Below, one piece after another: positions 54,843 to 63,579 of a stretch of DNA of 64,000 nt. Positions within the stretch are counted from its first letter, which is position 1. Every line of letters starts with the position of its first letter. The notes beneath the pieces were generated by a model that ran no database searches, was not told where the DNA came from, and was given only the letters and a program-made list of their open reading frames with translations. The stretch is taken from contig NZ_KQ236688.1 in the NCBI RefSeq assembly GCF_001183545.1, positions 1,207,149 to 1,271,148 on the forward strand, in the 5' to 3' direction. A program made the translations under genes and the position numbers. The DNA is from Cellvibrio sp. pealriver (lineage in GTDB: Bacteria > Pseudomonadota > Gammaproteobacteria > Pseudomonadales > Cellvibrionaceae).

Positions 54843-56210
54843 ATGAACCCTTTTTCCCATGGGGGGCGATTGGCCTGCGTCATTGTATCCAGTGTATTGC
54901 TGGCTGCTTGCGCATCAACGCCACCGGTTACGACTCTTACTCAGGTTGAGCAACAACTCGCGGTACAGTACCCGCAAGCACAAGTGGCTGACAATACACT
55001 CGGGCAAGCGAATATTGATGTGAATAGCGATGAACGCTTGTCACTGGATAAAACCGTGCAAATCATGCTGTCCCACTCACCGCAAGTGCGTATTCAACTT
55101 GCACGGTTAGGCATTGCCGATGCCAAACGGTTACAGGCAGAGTTAATTGATAACCCTTACCTGAGCATTGGCTTGTTAAAGCCAGAAGATGGTGGGCGCT
55201 GGCAACTGGATGCGGGATTAAGCCAGCCATTGCTGGATTTTTTTACCCGCCCGTTAAAACGCAAACTTGCGGAGCAAAATCGGTTGGAGGCGCAGCTAAT
55301 ATTGCAAACGGAATTACAACAACTGATCAGTGAAACTGCGCAGCTCTATTTTGATGCAGTAGCAGAATTACAACACTGCTATATCGACAATAAACTGGTA
55401 GAAGCCGCTACCGCTAAACAGCAATTAGCGCAAAGTCTTTATGTGGCGGGTAACTTATCCGAAAATGATTTTCTGGCCTACGATAATGATCTGCGCCGCG
55501 CCCAACAACAATTGGAAAAACGCCAAAGCATCGCCTATGAAAAACAATTGCAATTATTGAATTTCATCGGACTGGAATCCCATAAATCCATTAACCTGCC
55601 CGCTCAATTATCGCCATTACCGAACGATAGGTTTGAGCATTCTGCGCTGCTTGAAATCGCATTACACGAGCGAACAGATTTAAAAATTGCCAACCAACAA
55701 TTGTCTGTGATTGAACAGCGCCGCACATTGGTGGGGCAAGAGCGAGGATGGCGCGACATTAATCTGGGTGTTGCTGTTGAACGCGAATTTGATGGTGCCA
55801 AACACTATGGACCTGAAATTGAATTGGCATTACCGCTGTTTAACCGTGGTCAGGATAAACAGGCAATGCTGGATGCACAGCAGGATGCACTTCATGCCCG
55901 CATCCGGAAAATATCTCTGGATGCCGATAGTACAATCGCCCAAGCGTTAAACCGTATGGACTCGGCGCGCGCGCAATTGAAATTGGTTAGTGCGGCGTTA
56001 ACATCTGCGGAAAAACGAGTGGAACTATCCCAGCGCGAAGTGAATTTCATGCTGAGTAGCCCATTTGAATTGTTATCCATCAAACGGCAACACATCCAAC
56101 TTGCGCATCAATTTACCGAACTGCTCAATAGTTACTGGCAAGCGCGCTCGCAACTGGCGTTGGCATTGGGAAAAGCCTTGCCTGTGCATTCTGCAGGAGC
56201 ATCATCATGA
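54843..56210 (+). CDS. TolC-family outer-membrane efflux lipoprotein
   Basis: A 455-residue protein. Residues 1-22 are a lipoprotein signal with lipobox VLLAAC (Cys23). Then come two repeats of the outer membrane efflux protein fold, with long helices (LQLLNFIGLESHKS, AEKRVELSQREVNFMLSSPFELLSIKRQHIQ) and Gln/Leu/Ala-rich heptads. It should form a channel for efflux. No RND pump or adaptor is encoded here, so the partner is elsewhere, or it works with the multicopper oxidase region only in function. It overlaps the oxidase gene by four bases (ATGA). ATG 54843 chosen. The 120 bases before it hold three TTGCAA copies and no clear promoter. Confidence 0.85.
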   Translation: MNPFSHGGRLACVIVSSVLLAACASTPPVTTLTQVEQQLAVQYPQAQVADNTLGQANIDVNSDERLSLDKTVQIMLSHSPQVRIQLARLGIADAKRLQAELIDNPYLSIGLLKPEDGGRWQLDAGLSQPLLDFFTRPLKRKLAEQNRLEAQLILQTELQQLISETAQLYFDAVAELQHCYIDNKLVEAATAKQQLAQSLYVAGNLSENDFLAYDNDLRRAQQQLEKRQSIAYEKQLQLLNFIGLESHKSINLPAQLSPLPNDRFEHSALLEIALHERTDLKIANQQLSVIEQRRTLVGQERGWRDINLGVAVEREFDGAKHYGPEIELALPLFNRGQDKQAMLDAQQDALHARIRKISLDADSTIAQALNRMDSARAQLKLVSAALTSAEKRVELSQREVNFMLSSPFELLSIKRQHIQLAHQFTELLNSYWQARSQLALALGKALPVHSAGASS

Positions 56211-57586
56211 TTAATCGCCGCAATTTATTAGTGGACTTTTTATTACGGGGTAGCGCGGCAGGATTGGTGGCGGCAAGTTTTCCGCTGCGCGCGCAACAAG
56301 ATCACAGTGGCCACGGTGCGCATGCAGATCACTCGCAACATCATTCACCGGCGCAACATCAAACTGCTGCAAAAAAATCGGTTAACACCACAAAAGAAAT
56401 TCCCACTGTCAGCACACAAAAACCGGAGCTAACTGATCAAGGCTATCGCCCTGTCATTACACCAAACGGACGCACACTGCCCTACCGTTTGAATGATGGC
56501 GTAAAAGAATTTCATTTAATCGCAGAAGAAATTGAACACGAATTTGCGCCGGGCAGCAAAATAAAAGCCTGGGGTTACAACGGCAGTACACCGGGGCCGA
56601 CGATTGAAGCGGTTGAAGGTGACCGCGTGCGTATTTATGTCACAAACCATTTGCCCGAACACACCAGTATTCACTGGCACGGTATTTTACTGCCCTGGGG
56701 AATGGATGGCATTAGCGGATTAACCCAACCGCCCATCAAACCTGGCGAAACCTTTGTGTACGAATTTACGCTGACGCAACACGGCACACACATGTATCAC
56801 CCACACGCCGATGAAATGGTGCAAATGGCATTGGGGATGATGGGCATGTTTATTATTCACCCCAAAGAACCTGTGACACCGGCGGTGGATCGCGATTACG
56901 TTGTACTTCTGCACAACTGGGCAGTGCACCCTGGCACTTACCGGCCCGACCCAAGCGTGATGAGCGAATTTGATTTGTGGACCATGAACAGCAAAGTGTT
57001 TCCGGCGATTGAATCCATGGTGGCGCAAACCGGTGAGCGGGTGCGCATTCGCGTGGGTAATTTGTCCATGTGGAATCACCCGATCCACTTACACGGTGTG
57101 CAATTTGACATCACTGGGTCCGACGGTGGCCGCTGGCCGCAAAACCAATGGCGCAAAGAAGTTACCGAGATTGTCGGCGTAGGCCAAACGCGCGATCTGG
57201 AATTTATTGCGGTTCCGGGCGATTGGGCGTTCCATTGCCATATGAGTCACCACACTATGAATGCGATGGGCCACGGCATGCCGAACATGATTGGCGCCAA
57301 ACAGCCCGAGGCGCAGTTAAACAAGGTGCTACCGGGTTATATGGCGATGGGTGAAAACGGCATGGCCGAGCATCAGGTCCATACCGATATGGGGCATATG
57401 CCGGGGCCGGAAAACACCTTGCCGATGATGATGGGCGAAGGCCGTTACGGAAAACTGGAAATGGGCGGCATGTTTTCCATGATCCGCGTACGCGACCAGC
57501 TGGGCTCAAAAGTCGGCCTGTATGAAGCACCGGCAGGTACCCAGGCGGCAAAAGTGGCGCAGGTTCCGGACGGAATCCCGCGCTAG
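56207..57586 (+). CDS. Copper-resistance multicopper oxidase
   Basis: A 459-residue enzyme. The N-terminus has twin Arg and a hydrophobic stretch (NRRNLLVDFLLRGSAAGLVA), a Tat-like signal fitting a folded cofactor protein, then a His-rich segment (HSGHGAHADHSQHH). Copper ligands are all present: HWHG, HGTHMYHPHADE, HPIHLHG and HCHMSHHTMNAM, which gives HCH-x3-H-x4-M for the type 1 site with Met. It probably oxidises Cu(I) to the less toxic Cu(II) in the periplasm. A Met/Gly-rich tail follows (MGHMPGPENTLPMMMGEG). Overlap with the upstream gene shows a shared transcript. A terminator follows. Confidence 0.92.
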   Translation: MINRRNLLVDFLLRGSAAGLVAASFPLRAQQDHSGHGAHADHSQHHSPAQHQTAAKKSVNTTKEIPTVSTQKPELTDQGYRPVITPNGRTLPYRLNDGVKEFHLIAEEIEHEFAPGSKIKAWGYNGSTPGPTIEAVEGDRVRIYVTNHLPEHTSIHWHGILLPWGMDGISGLTQPPIKPGETFVYEFTLTQHGTHMYHPHADEMVQMALGMMGMFIIHPKEPVTPAVDRDYVVLLHNWAVHPGTYRPDPSVMSEFDLWTMNSKVFPAIESMVAQTGERVRIRVGNLSMWNHPIHLHGVQFDITGSDGGRWPQNQWRKEVTEIVGVGQTRDLEFIAVPGDWAFHCHMSHHTMNAMGHGMPNMIGAKQPEAQLNKVLPGYMAMGENGMAEHQVHTDMGHMPGPENTLPMMMGEGRYGKLEMGGMFSMIRVRDQLGSKVGLYEAPAGTQAAKVAQVPDGIPR

Positions 57587-57598
57587 CGATCCATACTC

Positions 57599-57655
57599 AC
57601 GGGGGTTATGTTAATTAATGTCTATTAACGTCAAGCTGGCCTAGCCCCCGTTTTT
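57599..57655 (+). terminator. Terminator of the copper operon
   Basis: ACGGGGG (57599-57605) pairs with CCCCCGT (57645-57651), with Ts after. The loop contains its own small inverted repeat GTTAAT/ATTAAC. Confidence 0.75.
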
Positions 57656-57743
57656 GTTTATCCTTCCTACCCTTATAATCATATTTATATGAACGTCGGA
57701 ATGCCCGGCGTTGCTGAATAACCATAATGATTAGCGGGGCCTT

Positions 57744-60700
57744 ATGAATCAAAAACCACTTGCTCTCTTCCTGTCCCTGGCATTTCTGGGGGCCTGCTCA
57801 AAAGATACCTCCACCGATGCCACCACCAACGCCAATGCGCCCGCATCTGCTGCTGCCAGTAGTGCCCCATTGAGCATTGTGAAAATAACCGATGCCGAAG
57901 CAGAACAAAGTGCAAAGGTGATTGAGCAACAAGTCAGCATCACCGCCGCGCAAGGCATGAAAGCCACGCTCTGGGCGTCGGAAGCGTTATTGGGCGATAC
58001 CGTGGCCATTAATGTGGATGATAAAGGCCGCATCTGGGCGGGCATTAGCCATCGCAGCAACAACTCGGAATTTGATATTCGCGGCTATCCCGATTGGGAA
58101 CATCCCTCCATGACCTTCTCCACCATTGAAGATCGCCGCGCGTTTTTGCACAAAATTTTTGCGCCGGAAAACAGCGCTAAAAATGAAAAACTGCCAGACC
58201 GCAATAAAGACGGCATTCGCGATTGGAAAGATCTTGCGGTGATGCAAGAACAGGTAGTGCGTTTGGAAGACACTACCGGCAACGGCACTGCCAACATCGC
58301 GCAAACCGTGATCAGCGATTTCAATACCGAAGTGACTGATGTGATCGGTGGAATGTTTTACGACAACCAAAACGATGATCTTTTTATTACCGTCGCGCCA
58401 GATTTATGGAAAGTCAAAGACACCAATGGCGACGGTGCAATGGATGAGAAAAAATCCCTCGCATTTGGTTACGGTGTGCACATTGGTTTTAGTGGCCACG
58501 GATTATCCGGCGCAACCATCGGGCCAGATGGCCGCATTTATTACAGCATGGGCGATATAGGCACCAGTGTTACCGACAGCAGCGGAAAAAAATGGCATTA
58601 CCCTAATCAGGGCGTAATTGTGCGCAGTGAATTGGATGGCAGCAATTTTGAAGTTTATGCCGCTGGTTTGCGCAACGTATACGAATTTTCGTTTGATAAA
58701 TTTGGCAATTTAATCAGCGTGGATAATGATGGCGACCACGTAGGCGAATACGAACGTGTGGTCTATCCCATCGATGGTTCTGATTCCGGTTGGCGCACCA
58801 ACTGGCAATTAGGAAAATATACCGATCCCAAAAATAACACCTACAAAGTCTGGATGGATGAAGACTATTTCAAGCCCGCCTTTGCAGGCCAGGCTGCACA
58901 CGTATTGCCACCTATTGCGCCCTACCACGCTGGCCCCAGCGGAATGACTTATCACCCCGGTACCGGCTTGAGCGATGAATGGAAAGATCACTTTTTTGTG
59001 GTGGAATTTGTCGGCTCTGCTGCACGCGCTGGTATCAATGCGTTCACTTTAAAACCCAAAGGCGCGTCGTTTGAATTAGCGAGCGACCAAAATATTTTCC
59101 GCGGTGTATTGGCTACTGGTTTGGATTTTGGCCCCGACGGTGCGCTCTACATGAGCGACTGGATTGAAGGCTGGGGTTTAAAACAAAAAGGCCGTATTTG
59201 GAAATTGGATACGCCAGCCACTGCCGCGAGCGATGAACGCAAAGATACCCAGGCGCGGCTGGCCGAAAGCTTTGCCAATCACACGCCGGAACAATTAAGC
59301 GATTTACTCCAGCACGCGGATATGCGTGTACGCCAGAAAGCGCAATTTGAATTGGTTAAGCGCAATGCCTTTGAGCAGTTGCAAAACCTTGCCAGCAACA
59401 GCAGCCACCAGCTTGCGCGAATTCATGCGCTTTGGGGCTTGGGCCAACTCGCGCGTAAAGATTCACAGATGCACGCTATATTGCTGCCGTTTTTAAATGA
59501 CAGCGATGCAGAAATCCGCGCACAAGCGGCAAAATTATTAGGCGATGCAAAAGCAACATTGGCAACCGATGCATTGATCGCACGTTTGGATGATGCAGAA
59601 ATTCGTGTGCAATTTTTTGCTGCTCAAGCGCTGGGGCGTATTGGTGCTAAAAATGCGACCGCCCCATTGGTCGCGTTATTAGAGCGCAATAATGACAGCG
59701 ATGTTTATTTGCGCCATGCGGGGGCTATTGCATTAGCGCGCATTGGCAATGAGCGTGAACTGGGTAATTTGGCAACACATCGTTCAGAAGCAGTGCGCAT
59801 CGCCGCAGTGGTTGCATTGAAACACATGCGCAGCCCTGCACTTTCACTTTTCCTGAGCGACAGCAGTGAATTTATTGTTACTAACGCTGCACGTGCGATT
59901 GGCGATGATGATTTTGTTGTAGATGCCATGCCGATCCTCGCTAAATTATTGGATGCACCACGCTTCAAAAACGAACCACTCTTGCGCCGTGCCATTAATG
60001 CAAACTTGTACGCAACCGGTGCCAATAGCAGCCAGGAAAATGCAATTCGTCTGGCCAGTTTTGCACAGCGCGATGCTATAGACGGCAAGTTGCGCGCAGA
60101 AGCATTAAAGACCTTGGCCGTGTGGGAAAAATCATCTGATTTTGATCGCGTAACTGGCCAATATCGCGGTGCAGTTGCCCACAAACTTGTCGATGCCCAA
60201 CAAGCATTGGGGGGTGCCTATAAAATATTGTTACGCGATAAATCGGCAGAGGTTCGTGAAGCGGCCATAGTCGCGCTTGGCGAATTAAACGTAACAGAGT
60301 CTAACGAGCAATTACTGCTGGCATTAAAGAATGACTCATCACCTGCTGTGCGTATCGCCGCGCTGAACACACTCAAACAATTCAACATCAGTGATATGAG
60401 CAAAATTGCGTTCGCAGCAATGAACGACAAAGACGAAGCTGTGCGTATGGTTGCGCTGGGCTTATTGCCCGATCTGAATTTACCGGTTAGGCAAGTAGTA
60501 GAAATGCATGAAATTTTGCTGCAAAACGGCACCAAAGGTGAACAACAAGCGGCACTGCTTTCACTTGCCAACGTAAAAGCACCGGAAGCAGAAGCCGTGT
60601 TCCGCGCGCAAATGCAATTGTTGATCGATGGAAAAATTGCACCGCAAGTGCAGCTGGAAGTGATCACCGCTGCAGAACAATTGGGTACACCCGAGTTGAA

Positions 60701-61211
60701 ACAACTGCTAACGGATTACGAAAGCAAAAAAGACCCGAACAATCCGCTCGATATGTATCGCGAAGCCATTTACGGTGGCGATGCTAAAAAAGGCGTTGCC
60801 CTGTTCCGTTACAGCAACACTACCCAGTGTATCCGCTGCCATATGGTTGGTAGCCGCGGTAATAAAGTGGGGCCAGACCTCACCACCATCGCTACCCGCA
60901 TTTCACCTGAGCAAATGTTGGAGGCATTGGTTGCACCAGCAGCGCGTATTGCACCTGGTTTTGGTCGGATAACAGTGGTGAAGAAAAATGGCGAGCGCAT
61001 TGAAGGTTCATTCGATGCAGAAACCAAAAATGATGTCACGATTACCGCTAACAACACCGCACTCACTATCGCACGTGCTGAGATCGAAAAATTGGAGTTC
61101 GGTGGAATTTCGCCCATGCCGCCGATGGGGCTAGGCTTAACCAAAGCAGAATTGCGCGATTTGGTTGCCTATTTATCGACATTGAAAAAAGAGGAGCACG
61201 AGGGGCATTAG
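57744..61211 (+). CDS. Large lipoprotein: dehydrogenase-type propeller, HEAT repeats, cytochrome c domain
   Basis: An 1155-residue lipoprotein (lipobox FLGAC, Cys18). Domain 1 (about 75-490) is a beta-propeller like the putative membrane-bound dehydrogenases of Planctomycetes (GPDGRIYYSMGD, AGLRNVYEFSFDKFGN, LDFGPDGALYMSDW). It has calcium-loop-like motifs DRNKDGIRD, DTNGDGAMD and DNDGDHVGE. Domain 2 (about 500-1000) is a series of HEAT-like repeats (ARIHALWGLGQLAR, IRAQAAKLLGDAK, VREAAIVALGEL). Domain 3 (about 1020-1150) is a cytochrome c with CIRCH (about 1029) and the PVC-type heme segment (VGPDLTTIATRISPEQMLEAL). By homology it would oxidise a sugar or alcohol and pass electrons to the heme; substrate unknown. 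A TATAAT lies at 57674-57679, with a poor -35. Confidence 0.88.
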   Translation: MNQKPLALFLSLAFLGACSKDTSTDATTNANAPASAAASSAPLSIVKITDAEAEQSAKVIEQQVSITAAQGMKATLWASEALLGDTVAINVDDKGRIWAGISHRSNNSEFDIRGYPDWEHPSMTFSTIEDRRAFLHKIFAPENSAKNEKLPDRNKDGIRDWKDLAVMQEQVVRLEDTTGNGTANIAQTVISDFNTEVTDVIGGMFYDNQNDDLFITVAPDLWKVKDTNGDGAMDEKKSLAFGYGVHIGFSGHGLSGATIGPDGRIYYSMGDIGTSVTDSSGKKWHYPNQGVIVRSELDGSNFEVYAAGLRNVYEFSFDKFGNLISVDNDGDHVGEYERVVYPIDGSDSGWRTNWQLGKYTDPKNNTYKVWMDEDYFKPAFAGQAAHVLPPIAPYHAGPSGMTYHPGTGLSDEWKDHFFVVEFVGSAARAGINAFTLKPKGASFELASDQNIFRGVLATGLDFGPDGALYMSDWIEGWGLKQKGRIWKLDTPATAASDERKDTQARLAESFANHTPEQLSDLLQHADMRVRQKAQFELVKRNAFEQLQNLASNSSHQLARIHALWGLGQLARKDSQMHAILLPFLNDSDAEIRAQAAKLLGDAKATLATDALIARLDDAEIRVQFFAAQALGRIGAKNATAPLVALLERNNDSDVYLRHAGAIALARIGNERELGNLATHRSEAVRIAAVVALKHMRSPALSLFLSDSSEFIVTNAARAIGDDDFVVDAMPILAKLLDAPRFKNEPLLRRAINANLYATGANSSQENAIRLASFAQRDAIDGKLRAEALKTLAVWEKSSDFDRVTGQYRGAVAHKLVDAQQALGGAYKILLRDKSAEVREAAIVALGELNVTESNEQLLLALKNDSSPAVRIAALNTLKQFNISDMSKIAFAAMNDKDEAVRMVALGLLPDLNLPVRQVVEMHEILLQNGTKGEQQAALLSLANVKAPEAEAVFRAQMQLLIDGKIAPQVQLEVITAAEQLGTPELKQLLTDYESKKDPNNPLDMYREAIYGGDAKKGVALFRYSNTTQCIRCHMVGSRGNKVGPDLTTIATRISPEQMLEALVAPAARIAPGFGRITVVKKNGERIEGSFDAETKNDVTITANNTALTIARAEIEKLEFGGISPMPPMGLGLTKAELRDLVAYLSTLKKEEHEGH

Positions 61212-61227
61212 TGGTAGCATGCCCCTC
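61200..61227. other. Hairpin enclosing the stop codon of the large lipoprotein gene
   Basis: GAGGGGCAT (61200-61208) and ATGCCCCTC (61219-61227) pair perfectly over nine bases with a ten-base loop, and the TAG (61209-61211) lies at the start of the loop. No T run follows. It sits 23 bases before the next gene. Confidence 0.6.
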
Positions 61228-61249
61228 CCTTCACGGTTGATAACGCATC

Positions 61250-62422
61250 ATGCAGGAATTTTATAACAAAGCATTTCTGGTGTTTCTTTCGTTGTTGTTA
61301 GCCAGCGGCTTGGTGGCCTATTTCTGTATCGATAAGACATTTTTGCAGGTGTCATTGTTGCCCAACACCAATGAACACCTGCAGTGGAAAGCGGAAGTCC
61401 AAACGGATAGTGATCAAGGCGGCGATTCCAGTGTAAAAATTGCCGATGACACATTCAGTTTAAATTTTCATCTCGCGCTCACCCCTAAAGCACGCTATCC
61501 CTACGGCGCAGTCAATTTGGTATTCAAAGACCGCGACGGCAATGCGCGATACGTGGATTTATCCGCGTTCGATAAAATGACGTTCAGTAGTAAATGCTCC
61601 AATCCCAGCACCCTCAGCTTCGCACTGCTGACATTTGATGAGCAGGTATCCACACACGGCCATTATTTAAGTTATCGCAGCCCGTCTACTTTTTTTGCCT
61701 GCAACCTGCAATGGCAAAAAATTGAATTGGATTTAACCCGGCTGGAAACAGCGCAGTGGTGGTTCGAGATGTTTAAAGTAGATTTATCGAACAAAACCTA
61801 CAAACTCAACCAGGTCGCCAAGCTTAATTTTGGTAGCAGCGTCCAGGTGCCGATGAATACAGATACCAATGTGCAGATCAGTGAAATCACCCTTGCGGGG
61901 CACAATTGGTTTTATCTGTATCTGTTAGCGGCGCTGTTGGTATTGGTGTGGAGTGCCTATGGTTTGTGGTTTTTCCGGCAGCACTCGCGCGCGTTAATTA
62001 TCGAACTGCAAAATAAAATCCAACGCGACCGCCCGCTGGTTGCTTATCAGCAAATTTCAGTAGAACCACTAAGAGATAAAGACCGCAGCGCCATCCTGCA
62101 TTTTATGGCCACCCAATACGCTAATCCCGATTTAAATCTGGAGGCCATGGCAATAGAAATTGGGGTAAGTCGCACCAAAATTAACGACATCCTCAAATCT
62201 GAATTAGGCTTTACCTTCACCGGTTATTTGAACAAGCTGCGTTTGACAGAAGCCGCGCGCCTGTTGGCACAAGAAGAGGATGCCAATATTGCCGAGATTG
62301 CCTACTCTGTTGGTTACAAAAATGTGTCTTACTTTAATAAACTGTTTAAAGAAGAATATCGCTGTACGCCCAAAATATACAAAAGCCTGCACGACAAAAC
62401 CCTCACTGAAGGGAATGAATAA
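61250..62422 (+). CDS. Membrane-spanning AraC-type regulator
   Basis: A 390-residue protein. One membrane segment (about 8-28), a periplasmic domain of about 190 residues (29-218) with a beta-sandwich look resembling carbohydrate-binding modules (AVNLVFKDRDGNARYVDLSAFDKMTF), a second membrane segment (about 222-243, WFYLYLLAALLVLVWSAYGLWF), then a cytoplasmic AraC DNA-binding domain (about 290-385): NLEAMAIEIGVSRTKINDILK and NIAEIAYSVGYKNVSYFNKLFKEEY. So it is a one-component regulator that senses a periplasmic ligand directly. It lies between the large lipoprotein and the pirin/GH43 genes, so a polysaccharide-derived signal and control of these genes is likely (inference). Confidence 0.88.
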   Translation: MQEFYNKAFLVFLSLLLASGLVAYFCIDKTFLQVSLLPNTNEHLQWKAEVQTDSDQGGDSSVKIADDTFSLNFHLALTPKARYPYGAVNLVFKDRDGNARYVDLSAFDKMTFSSKCSNPSTLSFALLTFDEQVSTHGHYLSYRSPSTFFACNLQWQKIELDLTRLETAQWWFEMFKVDLSNKTYKLNQVAKLNFGSSVQVPMNTDTNVQISEITLAGHNWFYLYLLAALLVLVWSAYGLWFFRQHSRALIIELQNKIQRDRPLVAYQQISVEPLRDKDRSAILHFMATQYANPDLNLEAMAIEIGVSRTKINDILKSELGFTFTGYLNKLRLTEAARLLAQEEDANIAEIAYSVGYKNVSYFNKLFKEEYRCTPKIYKSLHDKTLTEGNE

Positions 62423-62446
62423 TCCCCAAAAGTAACTTCAACTTAA

Positions 62447-62471
62447 GGTAAAAAAACTAACACTTTTTACC
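62447..62471. repeat. Inverted repeat GGTAAAAA/TTTTTACC
   Basis: GGTAAAAA (62447-62454) and TTTTTACC (62464-62471) are perfect inverted copies with a nine-base spacer, 25 bases after the AraC gene. It could end that gene's transcript or be a binding site for it. Confidence 0.5.
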
Positions 62472-62610
62472 AATTGCTACAGTTTTTAGTTCAAGCGTTA
62501 ACCTCTTTTGTATTTCATTGGCAAACTTCCCTTTTCTACCCAGTTACCCACTAAACCAAACAGCTAACAAGCGGCAAAGCGCGCGGCTCCCCGCATGCGT
62601 TGCATGCATA

Positions 62611-62632
62611 CTTTTACCGAAACTTTTACCGA
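62611..62632 (+). repeat. Direct repeat CTTTTACCGA, candidate operator half-sites
   Basis: CTTTTACCGA occurs at 62611-62620 and again at 62623-62632, 12 bases apart, just before the pirin gene. The 8-base core also occurs in the inverted repeat at 62464. AraC proteins bind direct repeats, so these may be sites for the neighbouring regulator. Confidence 0.35.
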
Positions 62633-62634
62633 CG

Positions 62635-62687
62635 GTAATGAACAGCCCAAAGATAACCATGAACAGTCTGGAGGTAACCATGAACAG
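62635..62687 (+). repeat. Three 21-bp-spaced ATGAACAG copies
   Basis: ATGAACAG occurs at 62638, 62659 and 62680, each 21 bases (seven codons) apart and in one frame. The upstream base context is similar (gtaATG, accATG, accATG). The last has GGAGG at 62670-62674 and is the probable real start. Confidence 0.6.
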
Positions 62688-63570
62688 TAAAGTTGCTGTA
62701 AACACACAAGTGATGAATGGCGAATCCATCCTGAGTAGCATGGTTCACCAACCTCACAACCTCCCGCATCACAACATCCACGCTCACAATTTATTAGCAA
62801 CCTTGAGTGAGCTTGAAAAAATTAAACCTTTCGTTTCATTCAAGTTATACGGCGCTCAGTCTTCGAGCGCCAATACACAGCCAATCTTAACCCCTGCATC
62901 CGGTTTGGCGATTATCACTTATGTTATTGCCGGCGAAGCAACCTACTGCGACTCTACCGGAAAACAAGGTGTACTAAAAAAAGATGGCTGGGCATGGATT
63001 ATTTCCGGCTCAGGTATTTTGCATTCCATTGAGCCAGCAACACCGGATTACCTGGCAGTACAAGTGTGTATTGCATTATCGCCCGCACTGGAAAACTCGC
63101 CTCCACAAAGCGCATATCAAATGCCAGCGCTTAATATGCCAAATGATCCAGTACAGGTATTAATGGGATGGCATGGCACCAAGCGCAGTGAATTCGCAGC
63201 ACCGTCGTTAGTTAATTATCTCGTTGTTCACTTGAAAGCTAACCAGCAATGGACCTATGAGTTACCACTCAACCATTCGTACGCCTGGGTTGCGCCCATC
63301 TGCGGTGATGTAGAAATCAACAATTACAAAACATCGCCCCATCGCCCGGGCTTTTATGAAAGGCCGATTGATAAAATACATTTCAATGCAGTAACGGATA
63401 CCGTTCTTGTTTTGGGTTCTGCCGTTGAATTTGATTACGATTTGGTATCGCAAGACAATTCTGTACACACCTCAATAGAATCTTTACAAAACGGCCTGCT
63501 AGGTATTTATCAGTTACATAAAACGCAACCGCAAAGCGGCGGCAAAACACCATCAGTAATAGCCATTTAA
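62680..63570 (+). CDS. Pirin-like bicupin protein
   Basis: A 296-residue protein of the pirin fold: two cupin barrels. The N-terminal barrel has LAIITYVIAGEATYCDSTGKQGVL, GWAWIISGSGILHSIEP, matching pirin (typical: TYVLEGEVEHRDS, MTAGSGIVHSE). The metal-binding His cluster HPHRG of normal pirins is replaced by LTPASG, and only the later His (ILHS) is kept, so iron binding and quercetinase activity are doubtful. The ATG at 62680 has GGAGG five bases upstream; longer frames from 62518 include repeated starts. Ten bases separate it from the GH43 gene, so the two are an operon. Confidence 0.8.
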   Translation: MNSKVAVNTQVMNGESILSSMVHQPHNLPHHNIHAHNLLATLSELEKIKPFVSFKLYGAQSSSANTQPILTPASGLAIITYVIAGEATYCDSTGKQGVLKKDGWAWIISGSGILHSIEPATPDYLAVQVCIALSPALENSPPQSAYQMPALNMPNDPVQVLMGWHGTKRSEFAAPSLVNYLVVHLKANQQWTYELPLNHSYAWVAPICGDVEINNYKTSPHRPGFYERPIDKIHFNAVTDTVLVLGSAVEFDYDLVSQDNSVHTSIESLQNGLLGIYQLHKTQPQSGGKTPSVIAI

Positions 63571-63579
63571 GGGTTAACC

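Noticed and set aside
62518..62679. N-terminal extension of the pirin-like protein
   Set aside because: The 62680 start has a perfect Shine-Dalgarno, whereas the upstream part is rich in repeats and has no cupin similarity.
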